A model generated the notes under the pieces. The model worked only from the letters and a program-made list of their open reading frames with translations, searched no databases and was not told the origin of the DNA. From Syntrophaceae bacterium UBA2188 (GTDB lineage Bacteria > Desulfobacterota > BSN033 > UBA1163): a DNA stretch of 64,000 nt. The position numbers were made by a program, and so were the translations under genes. The stretch covers positions 1 to 64,000 of the forward strand of contig DCVM01000029.1 of NCBI GenBank assembly GCA_002327985.1, written 5' to 3'. Shown piece after piece: positions 49,739 to 58,657 of this stretch; the stretch's first letter is position 1, and each line of letters opens with the position of its first letter.

Positions 49739-50059
49739 ATGAAAATTGGAATTATTATTGAAACAAATGAACCAGAAAAGGCTTGGAATGGAGTTCGCTT
49801 TGGAAACACGGCTCTCAAGAAAGGGCATGAGGTTAAGATATTTCTTATGAGTGCGGGGGTAGAAATTGAGAGCATCATTCATGAGAAATTTAATGCGAGG
49901 AATCAAATTGAAGAATTTATTAAGAACAAAGGGACGGTCTTAGCTTGCGGTGTGTGCATCAAATCAAGAAATCAAGGAGAGTCGGATGTTTGCCCAATCT
50001 CTACAATGATTGATTGCTTGGGCATGGTAGAGTGGGCTGATAAAGTAATCACATTCTAA
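49739..50059 (+). CDS. DsrE/DsrF-like small sulfur-relay protein
   Basis: The 106-residue protein has the DsrE fold: MKIGIIIETNEPEKAWNGVR at the N terminus and HEVKIFLMSAGVE. The cysteines of CGVC (about residue 70) occupy the site that carries sulfur in this family. ATG has AAAGGAGAG upstream. No dsr genes are nearby, so a sulfur-transfer role is inferred from the fold only. Confidence 0.75.
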   Translation: MKIGIIIETNEPEKAWNGVRFGNTALKKGHEVKIFLMSAGVEIESIIHEKFNARNQIEEFIKNKGTVLACGVCIKSRNQGESDVCPISTMIDCLGMVEWADKVITF

Positions 50060-50182
50060 ATCAAATGTTAATGCTCACTTTCGAACCGTAATCCTCGCTC
50101 TCAGGGATCACACTCGCGCAAGCATTTGTAGGTGGAAGTTGCAAGAAGGATTATTTGATATTGGCCACCAACTCAAATACTG

Positions 50183-50819
50183 GTAAGGGCGGAGAAGGAA
50201 TTAAATGAGCAAAGAAAATTAGCCGAACAGATTCAGGATAGCCTAAAAGAATCAGAAAAAAGTTTAGAGGCGCTGAAAAAAGAGAGGAAGCGGTCCATTT
50301 TAGGTGAGATTGTTTGAGAAAGAGAAGGCGATCAGTGTTCTGGAAGGAGAATTTACTAAAGCCAGGAAGAGGTCCCAACTCGGAAGGCTTTACAGCGCTG
50401 TTGATGGAACGGTCCATGGACTGGCCACGCATACCATCGGAGGGGTCGTGACCTCCGCCCAACCTATTATCACTATTGTTCCGGATGGGACCCCTCTGAT
50501 TGTTAAGGCCATGGCTCTCAATCAAGACATTGGGTTTATTCAGGTGGGTCAGAAGGCAGAACTGAAATTGGATACTTTTCCTTTTCAGAAATACGGGACG
50601 GTTGAAGCTGAACTTTCCTATGTAAGGCCCGATGCCCAGGAGGATCAAAAGTTGGGTTTGGTTTACAAGTTGAAGTTGAAACTCAAACGATTTACCATTC
50701 GCGTTAAGGACAGGGAGGTTCCCCTTGCGCACGGGGTGGCGGTGACGGCGGAGGTCAAAACCGGGGAGAGAAGGGTGACGGCAATCCTTTGGAACCCTGC
50801 CAGACCCTTTTCAAAATAA
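50183..50819 (+). pseudogene. HlyD-type membrane fusion protein, truncated and frameshifted
   Basis: From about 50183 one frame reads the coiled coil of a type I secretion adaptor (VRAEKELNEQRKLAEQ, SLEALKKERKRSILGEIV) and stops at TGA near 50316. The next frame continues with FEKEKAISVLEGEFTKARKR and the HlyD C-terminal part (YSAVDGTVHGLATHTIGGVV). The N-terminal two thirds of the gene is missing. An ORF from 50304 (171 codons) could still be translated. The partner ABC and TolC genes are not present. Confidence 0.8.
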
Positions 50820-50897
50820 GGGTTGATTTTGCCATCCAGAATGGGTTAATTTTAACTTAAATTAGGCTATTGTTTCCCTTGGGTAGAAAATCCAAAG

Positions 50898-51371
50898 ATG
50901 GAATCTCCCAAATATACCATTCTGGTGGCGGATGATGAAGAATTAATACGAAACTTCATCGTTACCCTTTTAACCAAACTGGGTCATTCATGTGTTACCG
51001 CCGTGAATGGCATAGATGCCCTGAATAAAATCAAGGAAAATAAAATTGATGCCGTCATCACCGATATCAAAATGCCAGAGATGGATGGAATCATTCTGAT
51101 CAGAGAGATTTTAAAGCAATCTCCCGAGCTTCCGATCATGGTCATGACTGCCTTTGATGAAGAATATTCAGCCGGGACAGCTATTTCCGTCGGTGCCCGC
51201 GAATTCATAAAAAAACCGTTTTCTCTTGATGAATTTATCCTTCGGTTTCACAAGATGATGAGGGACTCGGACACCCTCAGGAGGATGAAGAAAGAAAAGG
51301 GCGGGGATGACGATGTTCAGTATCTGATGGAGGAGTTGGAAGCGGCCTTAAAAAAAGATAAAAACCTTTAA
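50898..51371 (+). CDS. CheY-like response regulator receiver protein
   Basis: This 157-residue receiver domain has ILVADDEELIR with the acidic pocket, ITDIKMPEMDG with the phosphoacceptor aspartate (about residue 55) and EFIKKPF with the lysine. Only a short C-terminal extension follows, with no DNA-binding domain. A degenerate sensor kinase and a PilZ protein lie about 2 kb downstream on the other strand; a link is not shown. Confidence 0.9.
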   Translation: MESPKYTILVADDEELIRNFIVTLLTKLGHSCVTAVNGIDALNKIKENKIDAVITDIKMPEMDGIILIREILKQSPELPIMVMTAFDEEYSAGTAISVGAREFIKKPFSLDEFILRFHKMMRDSDTLRRMKKEKGGDDDVQYLMEELEAALKKDKNL

Positions 51372-51429
51372 AACGGATTGGAGGCCAGCCCCTCCCCAGC
51401 TAAAGTTTTTTTCTAACCTTTCCTTATTG

Positions 51430-51918
51430 TTAATCTTGTTTTTTTAATTTCTTCAATGCTCTTATCTTTTCCAATGTATCTCGATAGATCTCTTCCTTAG
51501 CGGGATTGAGCTCCATTGCCTTTAAAGTCAGCCTTTCCCCTTCATCGAGATTTTCACGCCGGGTGCAGTAAAGCCATGCCAGATTATTATAGGCGTCCGC
51601 ATGGTGTGGCTCTTTCTTGATGGCTTTCCTATAAAAGGTTTCTGCCTTGTCAAATTCTTTTTTTTGAAAATGGACATTTCCGAGATAAAGGTAAGCAATG
51701 GGAAGTTTTTTGGACGCCAGTCGGTACTCTCTGGCGGCGTCATCGAGTTCACCATCTCTTTCGTAAGCCACGCCCAGATTTAAATGTTCCTCGGGAGTGA
51801 GAGGATCTTTGAGTACAATGATCTTAAAGGAGGAACAACCGGCAAAGAGGCAAAGTGAAAGCCAGACAAAGATCAGAAAAAATAACAAGCTCGCCTGTTT
51901 GATCCGCCTTTTGCTCAT
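51430..51918 (-). CDS. TPR-repeat lipoprotein
   Basis: The 162-residue protein has a lipobox (LCLFAGCSS). At least three TPR units follow (EEHLNLGVAYERDGELDDAA, AYLYLGNVHFQKKEFDKAET, ADAYNNLAWLYCTRRENLDE). ATG at 51918 overlaps the stop of the peptidase gene by 4 bases, so the two are translationally coupled. TPR repeats occur fused to PA2778-type peptidases elsewhere, so the pair probably acts together at the membrane. Confidence 0.85.
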   Translation of the reverse strand: MSKRRIKQASLLFFLIFVWLSLCLFAGCSSFKIIVLKDPLTPEEHLNLGVAYERDGELDDAAREYRLASKKLPIAYLYLGNVHFQKKEFDKAETFYRKAIKKEPHHADAYNNLAWLYCTRRENLDEGERLTLKAMELNPAKEEIYRDTLEKIRALKKLKKQD

Positions 51919-52481
51919 GATGGAGGAGTGATGAAGAGGGTCCAAAATTTTGTCTTTTCCCATGTTTTGACAAAACGCTTCAGGGCGATGGATTTGAGCC
52001 GGTCCTTTCCCGATTGGGTGATGATGCCATGTTCATCATAACCCACCACGATCATAAAATGATTCTGTTGATAAACTAAGATACCCAGGTCGACTAGGAC
52101 AATCAACGGATATCCACACTCAATCTTTTTTTTTAAATCCTCCAGGCTTCCTTGATAATGAAGGGCATTCATTCCTTTTTTTCTTGCATATAAAATCATA
52201 TCCAGATTGAGAGTGCCTCTAGCCGATGGGCTGTATATTTCCGTTGCGATCTCTTCCGGAGTGACCTCAATGCCCCAATAATTCAGGACCCCCGCCAGGG
52301 AAGCAGGTCCACATTGAAAGGCCTCCTGCGGAAAGAAAGGGACACTTTGAATGAGGTGAGAGGGTCTGGATTCTTTAAGATAGATGGATTCATGACATGA
52401 GAGCAGGAATGGGAGAATCAAGGAAAATAGTAAGAGGCGCTTCCAGAAAGAAGCGCCTCTTATGAGTAGTCGATTAAACAA
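51915..52481 (-). CDS. PA2778-family cysteine peptidase-like lipoprotein (C39-like)
   Basis: The 188-residue protein has a lipobox (LPFLLSC). A C39-like peptidase fold follows: QCGPASLAGVLNYWGI has the catalytic cysteine (about residue 57), NHFMIVVGYDEHGII the histidine. The aspartate is within GYPLIVLVDLG or nearby. It stands between PA2779-like and TPR genes. Its substrate is unknown; a role in envelope maturation is a guess. Confidence 0.8.
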   Translation of the reverse strand: MFNRLLIRGASFWKRLLLFSLILPFLLSCHESIYLKESRPSHLIQSVPFFPQEAFQCGPASLAGVLNYWGIEVTPEEIATEIYSPSARGTLNLDMILYARKKGMNALHYQGSLEDLKKKIECGYPLIVLVDLGILVYQQNHFMIVVGYDEHGIITQSGKDRLKSIALKRFVKTWEKTKFWTLFITPPS

Positions 52482-52531
52482 AATATCAACCCTATCAATT
52501 GGGAAAAGGTTTGGTCAAGAGTTCGTCCGCT

Positions 52532-52933
52532 CTATTTTTCTCTTTCAATCACCACTCGGTGCCCTGTGACATAAAAATAGACAATCACTCCGATGGCAAT
52601 CAGGACTAATATGACGACCACCCATACCCATCCGTCTCCACCCACTTTTAAATCATCGAGACTGAGGGCAAGCTGATGGATCTGCTGATCATCGAGCTGG
52701 CTGAGTTTTTTTTCAATTTCAGCGGGGGTCAAACCAAATGCCCTGAGCCTTTCCGTCACCATTTTCATTTCAAGGACTTTTCGGATCTTCCCGAGGTCTG
52801 AAGATCGATCATACGTTAGAATGGAAATGGCCTCCGAGGGAGAAAATCCCGCATAGACTCTCGGCGTGATGCCAATCACAAACATCGCTGCCACCAGATA
52901 GCATGAGATCATCTTCATCCATGACGATTTCAT
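52532..52933 (-). CDS. PA2779-family membrane protein
   Basis: The 133-residue protein has a signal peptide (about residues 1-28). A helical region (EAISILTYDRSSDLGKIRKV, MVTERLRAFGLTPAEIEKKL) is followed by a C-terminal membrane helix (WVWVVVILVLIAIGVIVYFY). This matches the PA2779 family, which is found next to PA2778-type peptidases. GGAGGGG lies six bases before the ATG, and a sigma-70 promoter about 53 bases upstream. Function unknown. Confidence 0.8.
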   Translation of the reverse strand: MKSSWMKMISCYLVAAMFVIGITPRVYAGFSPSEAISILTYDRSSDLGKIRKVLEMKMVTERLRAFGLTPAEIEKKLSQLDDQQIHQLALSLDDLKVGGDGWVWVVVILVLIAIGVIVYFYVTGHRVVIEREK

Positions 52934-52985
52934 TGAGCTCCCCTCCTTTTTTATATTTGAATATAAATTTTATTTCTTTAACTTT

Positions 52986-53014
52986 ATCATATGGAAACAA
53001 CCTAATGGTGTCAA
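52986..53014 (-). promoter_or_regulatory. Sigma-70 promoter of the PA2779/PA2778/TPR operon
   Basis: On the minus strand TTGACA, 17 bases, TATGAT. Both boxes are near consensus and the spacing is ideal. Confidence 0.7.
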
Positions 53015-53169
53015 GAAAATATTTATTAAAATTCTTTAATTTTATGGTAGCGATTCTGATGCCATGGGAAGTGGAAAGGTGTAGGGTGTAGGATGGTATG
53101 AAAAATGGGGATGCTTAGGGAGTTTTGTTGAGCCATGTAATATTGTAAGTCATGACCCTATGTCTGGTT

Positions 53170-54105
53170 TTAAATGGTGATGGGCTCATAATAGACCACC
53201 TTTCTTCTTTCGATCGGGAGCCTCAGGGTGATCAGGGTCCTGGGCTTCTTTGGATCAAACTCATAGGTCATGCTCCCATGGTTCCGTTGAAGGATCTCCT
53301 TCACCAATTGTAATATCAGTTTCGCGGTTTCTTCATTTTGTTCGGCTAACTTTTCAGCAGTCTCCTTCGGGGTGTCAGCCCGCTCCTTGCCACCCATAAA
53401 ACCGATGGCGGTCTCAATATAACCGCCATTCCTATCTGGCGGAATCTTTTTATCGGGTTCGCCCTGATGGAAGTCGAAGGATTTTATTAAAAAGCCTATA
53501 GTCCCATTCATAGGGGTCGATAGGAGCGCATACTGGAGAACGGAATTCAAGATGAATCTTATCTGTTCATCGTGAATAAATGTCTCGGGAAGGTCCTTCT
53601 CACATTTCTTAAAAATCTTTATGTTTTTAGACTGGATCTGCTTTTCATTGGCATCCAGGACTTCCTCGAGAATCAGGGAAAGGGTATTCGATTTTACAAT
53701 AGGGGTATTAATGTGGATATAATTTAAGAGACTATTGAGTACGGAATCGAGTTTCTTAATCTCTTCTGAAACGCCCTTTTGAAAATATTTTCTAAATTCG
53801 CCACTGTTCAATTGATCCGCTGAAAGTTGAGATCTGTTTTTAATAGAGATGAGTGTATTTTTAATTGAATGGACCAATTCAATTAGAAAAGAAGACATAA
53901 AAGGGGTCTCCTGTGCTCCAAGAAGATCCTTCTCTTTAGATTCAGTATTGTCTGAGTTGGTTTTGTTTGTCAGAGAGTCCAATGGGTTGTCCTCGGCCTC
54001 TGCCTCGAAAGGATCATTTTCCATTGGGTTACGGCCAGGGGTATCATAGATGGCCTTTAAGTAAGGCGGCCAGTTATTTTTTTCTGCGATGGATTCACTT
54101 TTCAT
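53170..54105 (-). CDS. Histidine-kinase-like protein with degenerate ATPase domain
   Basis: The 311-residue soluble protein has an H-box-like ELVHSIKNTLISIKN (about residue 76). Its N-box RFILNSVLQYALLSTPMNG is weak. The G1 box (DxGxG) is absent; FDPKKPRTLITLRLP at the C terminus resembles the end of a HATPase_c fold. ATG at 54105 has GGGAGG six bases upstream and overlaps the PilZ gene by 11 bases. It may be an inactive kinase that serves as a scaffold. No membrane helix. Confidence 0.7.
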   Translation of the reverse strand: MKSESIAEKNNWPPYLKAIYDTPGRNPMENDPFEAEAEDNPLDSLTNKTNSDNTESKEKDLLGAQETPFMSSFLIELVHSIKNTLISIKNRSQLSADQLNSGEFRKYFQKGVSEEIKKLDSVLNSLLNYIHINTPIVKSNTLSLILEEVLDANEKQIQSKNIKIFKKCEKDLPETFIHDEQIRFILNSVLQYALLSTPMNGTIGFLIKSFDFHQGEPDKKIPPDRNGGYIETAIGFMGGKERADTPKETAEKLAEQNEETAKLILQLVKEILQRNHGSMTYEFDPKKPRTLITLRLPIERRKVVYYEPITI

Positions 54106-54478
54106 GAGAAGCCTCCCGGTCATGCCCATTGCCCAGAAGTTCTTTCAGCTTTTGGCGGTCTTCCTCCTGGATATGGACGAATTTTAATCCTAATTGATAT
54201 CCCACGGAATTTTCTTCCAATTGGAGATCTTTCCACACCACCTCGGCCAACACTTTAAAGTTGGTCAATTCAAATCCCTTGGGAAATAAAACCGCAATGG
54301 TTAATTCCGAACCCACGGGCATGTTATTAACTGAATGGACAAGGAGGCCTTCCTCGCTCACATTGACGGCCATCGCCCCATGGGCTTGCGGGGTATTCGT
54401 CACCCGATACTCAAGGGGCAATTCTATAGAAAATCGCGGATGTTTTCTTTTTTCTACCAAACGATTTAAGGCTTCCAT
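54095..54478 (-). CDS. PilZ domain protein, probable c-di-GMP receptor
   Basis: The 127-residue single-domain protein has the RxxxR motif (EKRKHPRFS) and the (D/N)xSxxG motif (NVSEEG). These are the two c-di-GMP contacts of PilZ domains. It is coupled to the degenerate kinase. Together with the two c-di-GMP riboswitches it shows that this genome uses c-di-GMP. Confidence 0.88.
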   Translation of the reverse strand: MEALNRLVEKRKHPRFSIELPLEYRVTNTPQAHGAMAVNVSEEGLLVHSVNNMPVGSELTIAVLFPKGFELTNFKVLAEVVWKDLQLEENSVGYQLGLKFVHIQEEDRQKLKELLGNGHDREASHEK

Positions 54479-54733
54479 AGATTCTCCCTGTCAATAGTAA
54501 AATAGGGGGGATAGATCCGATCCTTATTATTCCATTTTGAGAGACTATTACTGCAAGCAATGTGCCATTTCATTAAAAAGCTTATAACCCATAGAAATTA
54601 TTAAGTATATTTGAAATATAATTTTTGAACGATCCGTTGTCTATTCCAAAAAACGTCCCTCATGTTATGAATTTATTGTAAAATTTAGACTCTTGCTGGC
54701 AGGGAAGTCAGGCAGGCCTTTGTAATGTGTGTT
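54479..54733. other. Intergenic region, 255 bases
   Basis: AT-rich. CTTGCTGGCAGGGAAGTCAGGCAGGCC near 54692 is partly palindromic and could end transcription of the epimerase gene; nothing else is recognised. Confidence 0.4.
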
Positions 54734-55579
54734 TTATTGCAATGTATCCAAGATTCCCCTGAGGTAGCCGATGCTCCGGCTGGCAACCGTTTGGGGGTCA
54801 GGGTTGAAATCGAAGACCTCAACAGAGATATAGCCCTTATAAGCATTCTTGATTAAATTTTTCAAAACCGGGATGAAATCCGTCTCTCCGAAGCCCGGTC
54901 CCTTTCCATTGGTGTCATTGACATGGATATGACGGAGGTATCCGGAATCCAAGGCCCGGAGAAGGGCTTCCACGATTGACTTTTCCTGGAGCGATGCACT
55001 TCGGCAGTCGAAGACCATTTTGAAATTGGGGTGTCTGGTCTCTTTTAATAATTGAATCGCCTCTGCTACGGTATTGATGAAGTTGGTACTGGTTTGGGCG
55101 AGAGGTTCGATACAGTAAAAAACATTTCTTTTCCGAGCCGTCTTAAGACATACCTTGAAAGTCTCCTTGGCAAAATCCCATGACTCTCGAAAATCCCAAC
55201 CCTCTCGAACCGTCCTCTGGTGCGGAGAACCATGAACGAGAATCTTCCCTCCGATGTCGGCACAAAAATGGATGAGGGCCTCCATATACTCCTGGGTTTT
55301 AATGCGGATGATTTCGTCGGGATGGTTGATGGAGAGTCCTTCCGGTTTCACCAGAAGCCAATGGAGGCCAACCATCTCAATCCCTGCCTCCTCAGCTGCA
55401 CGGCGGATGGCTTTTCGCCTCTTCGGTGAGATTTCAGTGACATCGTCTGCAAGGGTGTAGGGGGCAATTTCAACCCCGTCGTAACCCAAATGAGCCGCAT
55501 ACTCAAAGACCTTTTCGATTGGCCACCCCTGGAAAAGCTCGTTACAGATTGAAATCTTTATCGGACTTTTTTTACCCAT
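54734..55579 (-). CDS. Sugar phosphate isomerase/epimerase-like TIM barrel protein
   Basis: The 281-residue protein belongs to the xylose-isomerase-like (AP endonuclease 2) superfamily. YDGVEIAPYTL, MVGLHWLLVKPEGLS, FYCIEPLAQTSTNF, KMVFDCRSAS and LRHIHVNDTNGKGPG supply the metal-binding residues. It resembles hydroxypyruvate isomerases and ketose 3-epimerases. The substrate is not known. No sugar pathway genes flank it. Confidence 0.82.
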   Translation of the reverse strand: MGKKSPIKISICNELFQGWPIEKVFEYAAHLGYDGVEIAPYTLADDVTEISPKRRKAIRRAAEEAGIEMVGLHWLLVKPEGLSINHPDEIIRIKTQEYMEALIHFCADIGGKILVHGSPHQRTVREGWDFRESWDFAKETFKVCLKTARKRNVFYCIEPLAQTSTNFINTVAEAIQLLKETRHPNFKMVFDCRSASLQEKSIVEALLRALDSGYLRHIHVNDTNGKGPGFGETDFIPVLKNLIKNAYKGYISVEVFDFNPDPQTVASRSIGYLRGILDTLQ

Positions 55580-55679
55580 TTTTTATCATTTCCTTTCTTT
55601 GGGCATTGCGGCCCACAGAGTTTTTATTCTTAGGCAAATTATATTCACGAATTCTTCTTGATGTCAATTTTTGATTATC

Positions 55680-55709
55680 TTGACTTTTTACCACTATCCT
55701 CATCATAAT
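55680..55709 (+). promoter_or_regulatory. Sigma-70 promoter for argS
   Basis: TTGACT, 18 bases, CATAAT, ending 27 bases upstream of the start. Confidence 0.45.
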
Positions 55710-55736
55710 TGAACAGAAAAGAAAGGGAAAGGGAAG

Positions 55737-57695
55737 ATGATCCGAGAAGGAGTGGTCAGCGCATTAAAGGAACTTTTGAATATGGAGGAAATTCCTCTCA
55801 ATGTGCCGCCTCAACGGGAAATGGGGGATTTCTCCAGCGCTGTCTGCTTGTCCCTGGCCAAGCAGAGAAGGGAATCTCCGATGAAAATTGCTCAGGAATT
55901 GAGTGAGCGAATGAAATCGAAGCTTCCGCCTTATATTCAAGAGGTCGGGGTTTCGCCTCCTGGCTACCTTAATTTCAAGGTCGATTGGCCAGGTTTGGCT
56001 CAAGACCTCGTTCCCAAAATCCTTCAGGAAGGAGAAGATTTCGGGAAGCCTTCTGTTCCATTGAAAAAGAAGGTGTTTATCGAGCACACGAGCGTGAACC
56101 CCAACAAGGCCATGCACATCGGTCACCTTAGAAATTCGGTTTTGGGAGATACGGTTGCCAGAGTCCTCAGATGGAACGGCTTTTCAACGGAGGTTTGCAA
56201 TTACATTGACGATACAGGTCTCCAGGTGGTCGACGTCGTGACGGCGCTGCTTTATCTGGATTCCCCCTTCTATCAAGAAGGATCTAATTTTAAAACCGTC
56301 TGGGCGAAAGTTCCAGGGGATCAGTCTCTTGATTATTTCTGCTGGGATCTCTATGCCCGTTTTCAAAATGAAATGGAGAAGAGGCCCTCCCTTCTTGAGA
56401 AGAGGGAAGAGGTTCTCCATCAGATTGAAGGGGGACAGGCTCCTGTTTCTAACTTTGCGAAGGAGTTGACATCGAAGATTGTTCAGTCTCATTTAGAAAC
56501 AGTGGCTCAGCTCTCGATTTTCTACGACCTTCTCAACTGGGAGTCGGATATCATTGGTCGGGGATTCTGGCCAGCCACATTTGAACTCCTGAAAGATAAG
56601 AAGGCCCTCCGATTTGAGACAGAGGGTCCGAATGAAGGGTGCTGGGTGGTTCCTTTTGGCGGTATTGTCGAGACCGCTGAAGGGATGAAGAGTTTGGATA
56701 AGATCCTGGTTCGGTCGAACGGAAGCCTGACCTACACAGGAAAAGATGTGGCCTATCAGCTCTGGAAGTTTGGTCTTCTCAATAAAGATTTCTTGTACAA
56801 ACTCTGGGGGCCCCAAGCCAATGGGGAGGGTCTCTGGACAACAGCTCCGGATGGCCAACCAGGGGATCGGCTTTCGAAGAATTTTGGCCATGCGGAAATG
56901 GTCATTAATGTGATTGATACCCGGCAGAGTTATCCTCAACAGGTGGTCGTTGAGTGCCTTCGGCAGATGGGCTTTGAAAAAGAAGCGAATGCATCCATCC
57001 ATCTGGCTTATGAAGTGGTCAACCTTTCTCCCCAGGCGGCTCGACTTCTTGGAATGGGGGAGACTGAGGAGAAGAAGGCTTATGCCATGTCAGGTCGCTC
57101 CGGAACAGGGGTCAAGGCAAAGGATTTTATCCAGATGGTGAAGCAGAAGGTGATTGAGAAGGCAGACCATCCTCTGCCCGAAAGTGTTGCTTCTGTTCTG
57201 GCCTCAGCGGCCATCCGTTACTATTTGCTGAAATTTACGTTAGAGAGTCAGATTGTCTTCGATTTCGACGAGGCCCTGAAGACGACCGGGGATACAGGGG
57301 TCTATTTAGAATACGCCCATGCTCGGGCATGCAGCATTCTGAGAAAGGCCAAGGAGCAGAAGGTGGATCATCCATGGAACAGAGACTGCATTCCCAACCC
57401 GTTGACCAAAACAGAAAAAGGCCTTCTGGACGCCCTATCAAGGTTTCCTTCTGTCCTTGTTAAAACAGGTAAGACTTTCAGGGTTTCGCCATTGACTGAG
57501 TATTCCTTCGATTTAGCCGCATCTTTTACTGATTTTTATGAGCATCCAGATCCTGGAGCCGATGCTCAGACTCCGTTCATCCACCTTCAGGATGGGAACT
57601 TACGCACCTTCAGGCTCTCCTTGGTTAGAGCATTTCAAATGGTGATGGCCAATGTACTCAGCCTGATGGGGATGCCCGCGCTTCAAAAGATATAA
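55737..57695 (+). CDS. argS: Arginyl-tRNA synthetase
   Basis: This class I synthetase charges tRNA-Arg. An N-terminal Add-1 domain (EMGDFSSAVCLSLAKQRRES) is followed by EHTSVNPNKAMHIGHLRNSV with the HIGH motif (about residue 123). MSGRSGTGVKAKDFIQMV stands at the KMSKS position, which is often degenerate in ArgRS. ALRTTGDTGVYLEYAHAR-like DTGVYLEYAHARACSIL begins the anticodon-binding helical domain. At 652 residues it is on the long side. Confidence 0.94.
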   Translation: MIREGVVSALKELLNMEEIPLNVPPQREMGDFSSAVCLSLAKQRRESPMKIAQELSERMKSKLPPYIQEVGVSPPGYLNFKVDWPGLAQDLVPKILQEGEDFGKPSVPLKKKVFIEHTSVNPNKAMHIGHLRNSVLGDTVARVLRWNGFSTEVCNYIDDTGLQVVDVVTALLYLDSPFYQEGSNFKTVWAKVPGDQSLDYFCWDLYARFQNEMEKRPSLLEKREEVLHQIEGGQAPVSNFAKELTSKIVQSHLETVAQLSIFYDLLNWESDIIGRGFWPATFELLKDKKALRFETEGPNEGCWVVPFGGIVETAEGMKSLDKILVRSNGSLTYTGKDVAYQLWKFGLLNKDFLYKLWGPQANGEGLWTTAPDGQPGDRLSKNFGHAEMVINVIDTRQSYPQQVVVECLRQMGFEKEANASIHLAYEVVNLSPQAARLLGMGETEEKKAYAMSGRSGTGVKAKDFIQMVKQKVIEKADHPLPESVASVLASAAIRYYLLKFTLESQIVFDFDEALKTTGDTGVYLEYAHARACSILRKAKEQKVDHPWNRDCIPNPLTKTEKGLLDALSRFPSVLVKTGKTFRVSPLTEYSFDLAASFTDFYEHPDPGADAQTPFIHLQDGNLRTFRLSLVRAFQMVMANVLSLMGMPALQKI

Positions 57696-57746
57696 GGACG
57701 CTAAGCACATGGTGCTATGCGCATGGCGTAAAATGGAGGTGAAAAC

Positions 57747-58592
57747 ATGAGTCGCAGAAACAGAATCTTGCCGAGGGGATGGTACCCTGCAGATAAAAAA
57801 GAATGTCAGCGGGAGATCGAATCGTATTTAGAGGGATGGACACCCTCTCCACTTCCCTCAAGCAAGGGATTAGGCGGGATCGTGCCTCATGCCGGTTGGT
57901 ATTTTTCGGGAAAGTTGGCTGCCAGGGTCTTCCATGCTTTGAAATTGAAAAGCATGGTTGAGGTCGTTGTCCTTTATGGAGGCCATCTCTCCACTGAAGA
58001 CCTTCCCAGGATTGTGACAGAAGAGTCCTGTGAGACCCCACTCGGTGATATTGAAATTCATGCAGGTTTGGTCAAACACCTGACCCAAAGCATGGAGTTG
58101 AGAAAGGAGAGTCCAACGAGTGGGGACAACACCATTGAGATTCAATTAGCCATGGTGAAATATTTTTTCCCTGAGGCTAAACTGGTTGCCCTCCGTTCTC
58201 CTCTATCCCTAAAAGCAGAAGCCTTGGGGAAAGAAGTGGCCGGATTAGCCAAGAAAGAGGGCATTTCCATCCTTGCGATTGGATCCACGGATTTAACTCA
58301 TTATGGCCCCAATTATGGGTTTTTAAATAAAGGAATCGGCCCCCCCTCGGTGGCGTGGGTGAAAAATGAAAATGATAAGGGGTTTATTGATCGGGCATTG
58401 AAGATGGATGCGAAGGGCCTCATCAAACATGCCCTGGAGAACGATAGCGCCTGCAGTGCCGGTGCAGCCGTCTCTGCCATGGCCACCTGCAAAACCCTGG
58501 GATCAGAAAGGGGGGTGCTCCTCGATTACTACACCAGCTACGATATCATGCCTGACGATAGCTTCGTGGGTTACGCAGGGATTTTGTATTAA
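57747..58592 (+). CDS. amrB: AmmeMemoRadiSam system protein B / MEMO1 family protein
   Basis: The 281-residue protein matches the MEMO family. RGWYPADKKECQREIESYL and GGIVPHAGWYFSGKLAARVF at the N terminus, SGDNTIEIQLAMVKYFFP, GSTDLTHYGPNYGF and SYDIMPDDSFVGYAGI are characteristic. It usually occurs with AmrA and a radical SAM protein (AmrS); neither is beside it here. The 51-base gap after argS has no promoter that I recognise. Confidence 0.88.
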   Translation: MSRRNRILPRGWYPADKKECQREIESYLEGWTPSPLPSSKGLGGIVPHAGWYFSGKLAARVFHALKLKSMVEVVVLYGGHLSTEDLPRIVTEESCETPLGDIEIHAGLVKHLTQSMELRKESPTSGDNTIEIQLAMVKYFFPEAKLVALRSPLSLKAEALGKEVAGLAKKEGISILAIGSTDLTHYGPNYGFLNKGIGPPSVAWVKNENDKGFIDRALKMDAKGLIKHALENDSACSAGAAVSAMATCKTLGSERGVLLDYYTSYDIMPDDSFVGYAGILY

Positions 58593-58657
58593 TGGCTGGA
58601 ATCCAGGATTTGAGCCTGCAGGCACTGATAAGCTCTGTCAGAGAGATTTTTTGAAAG

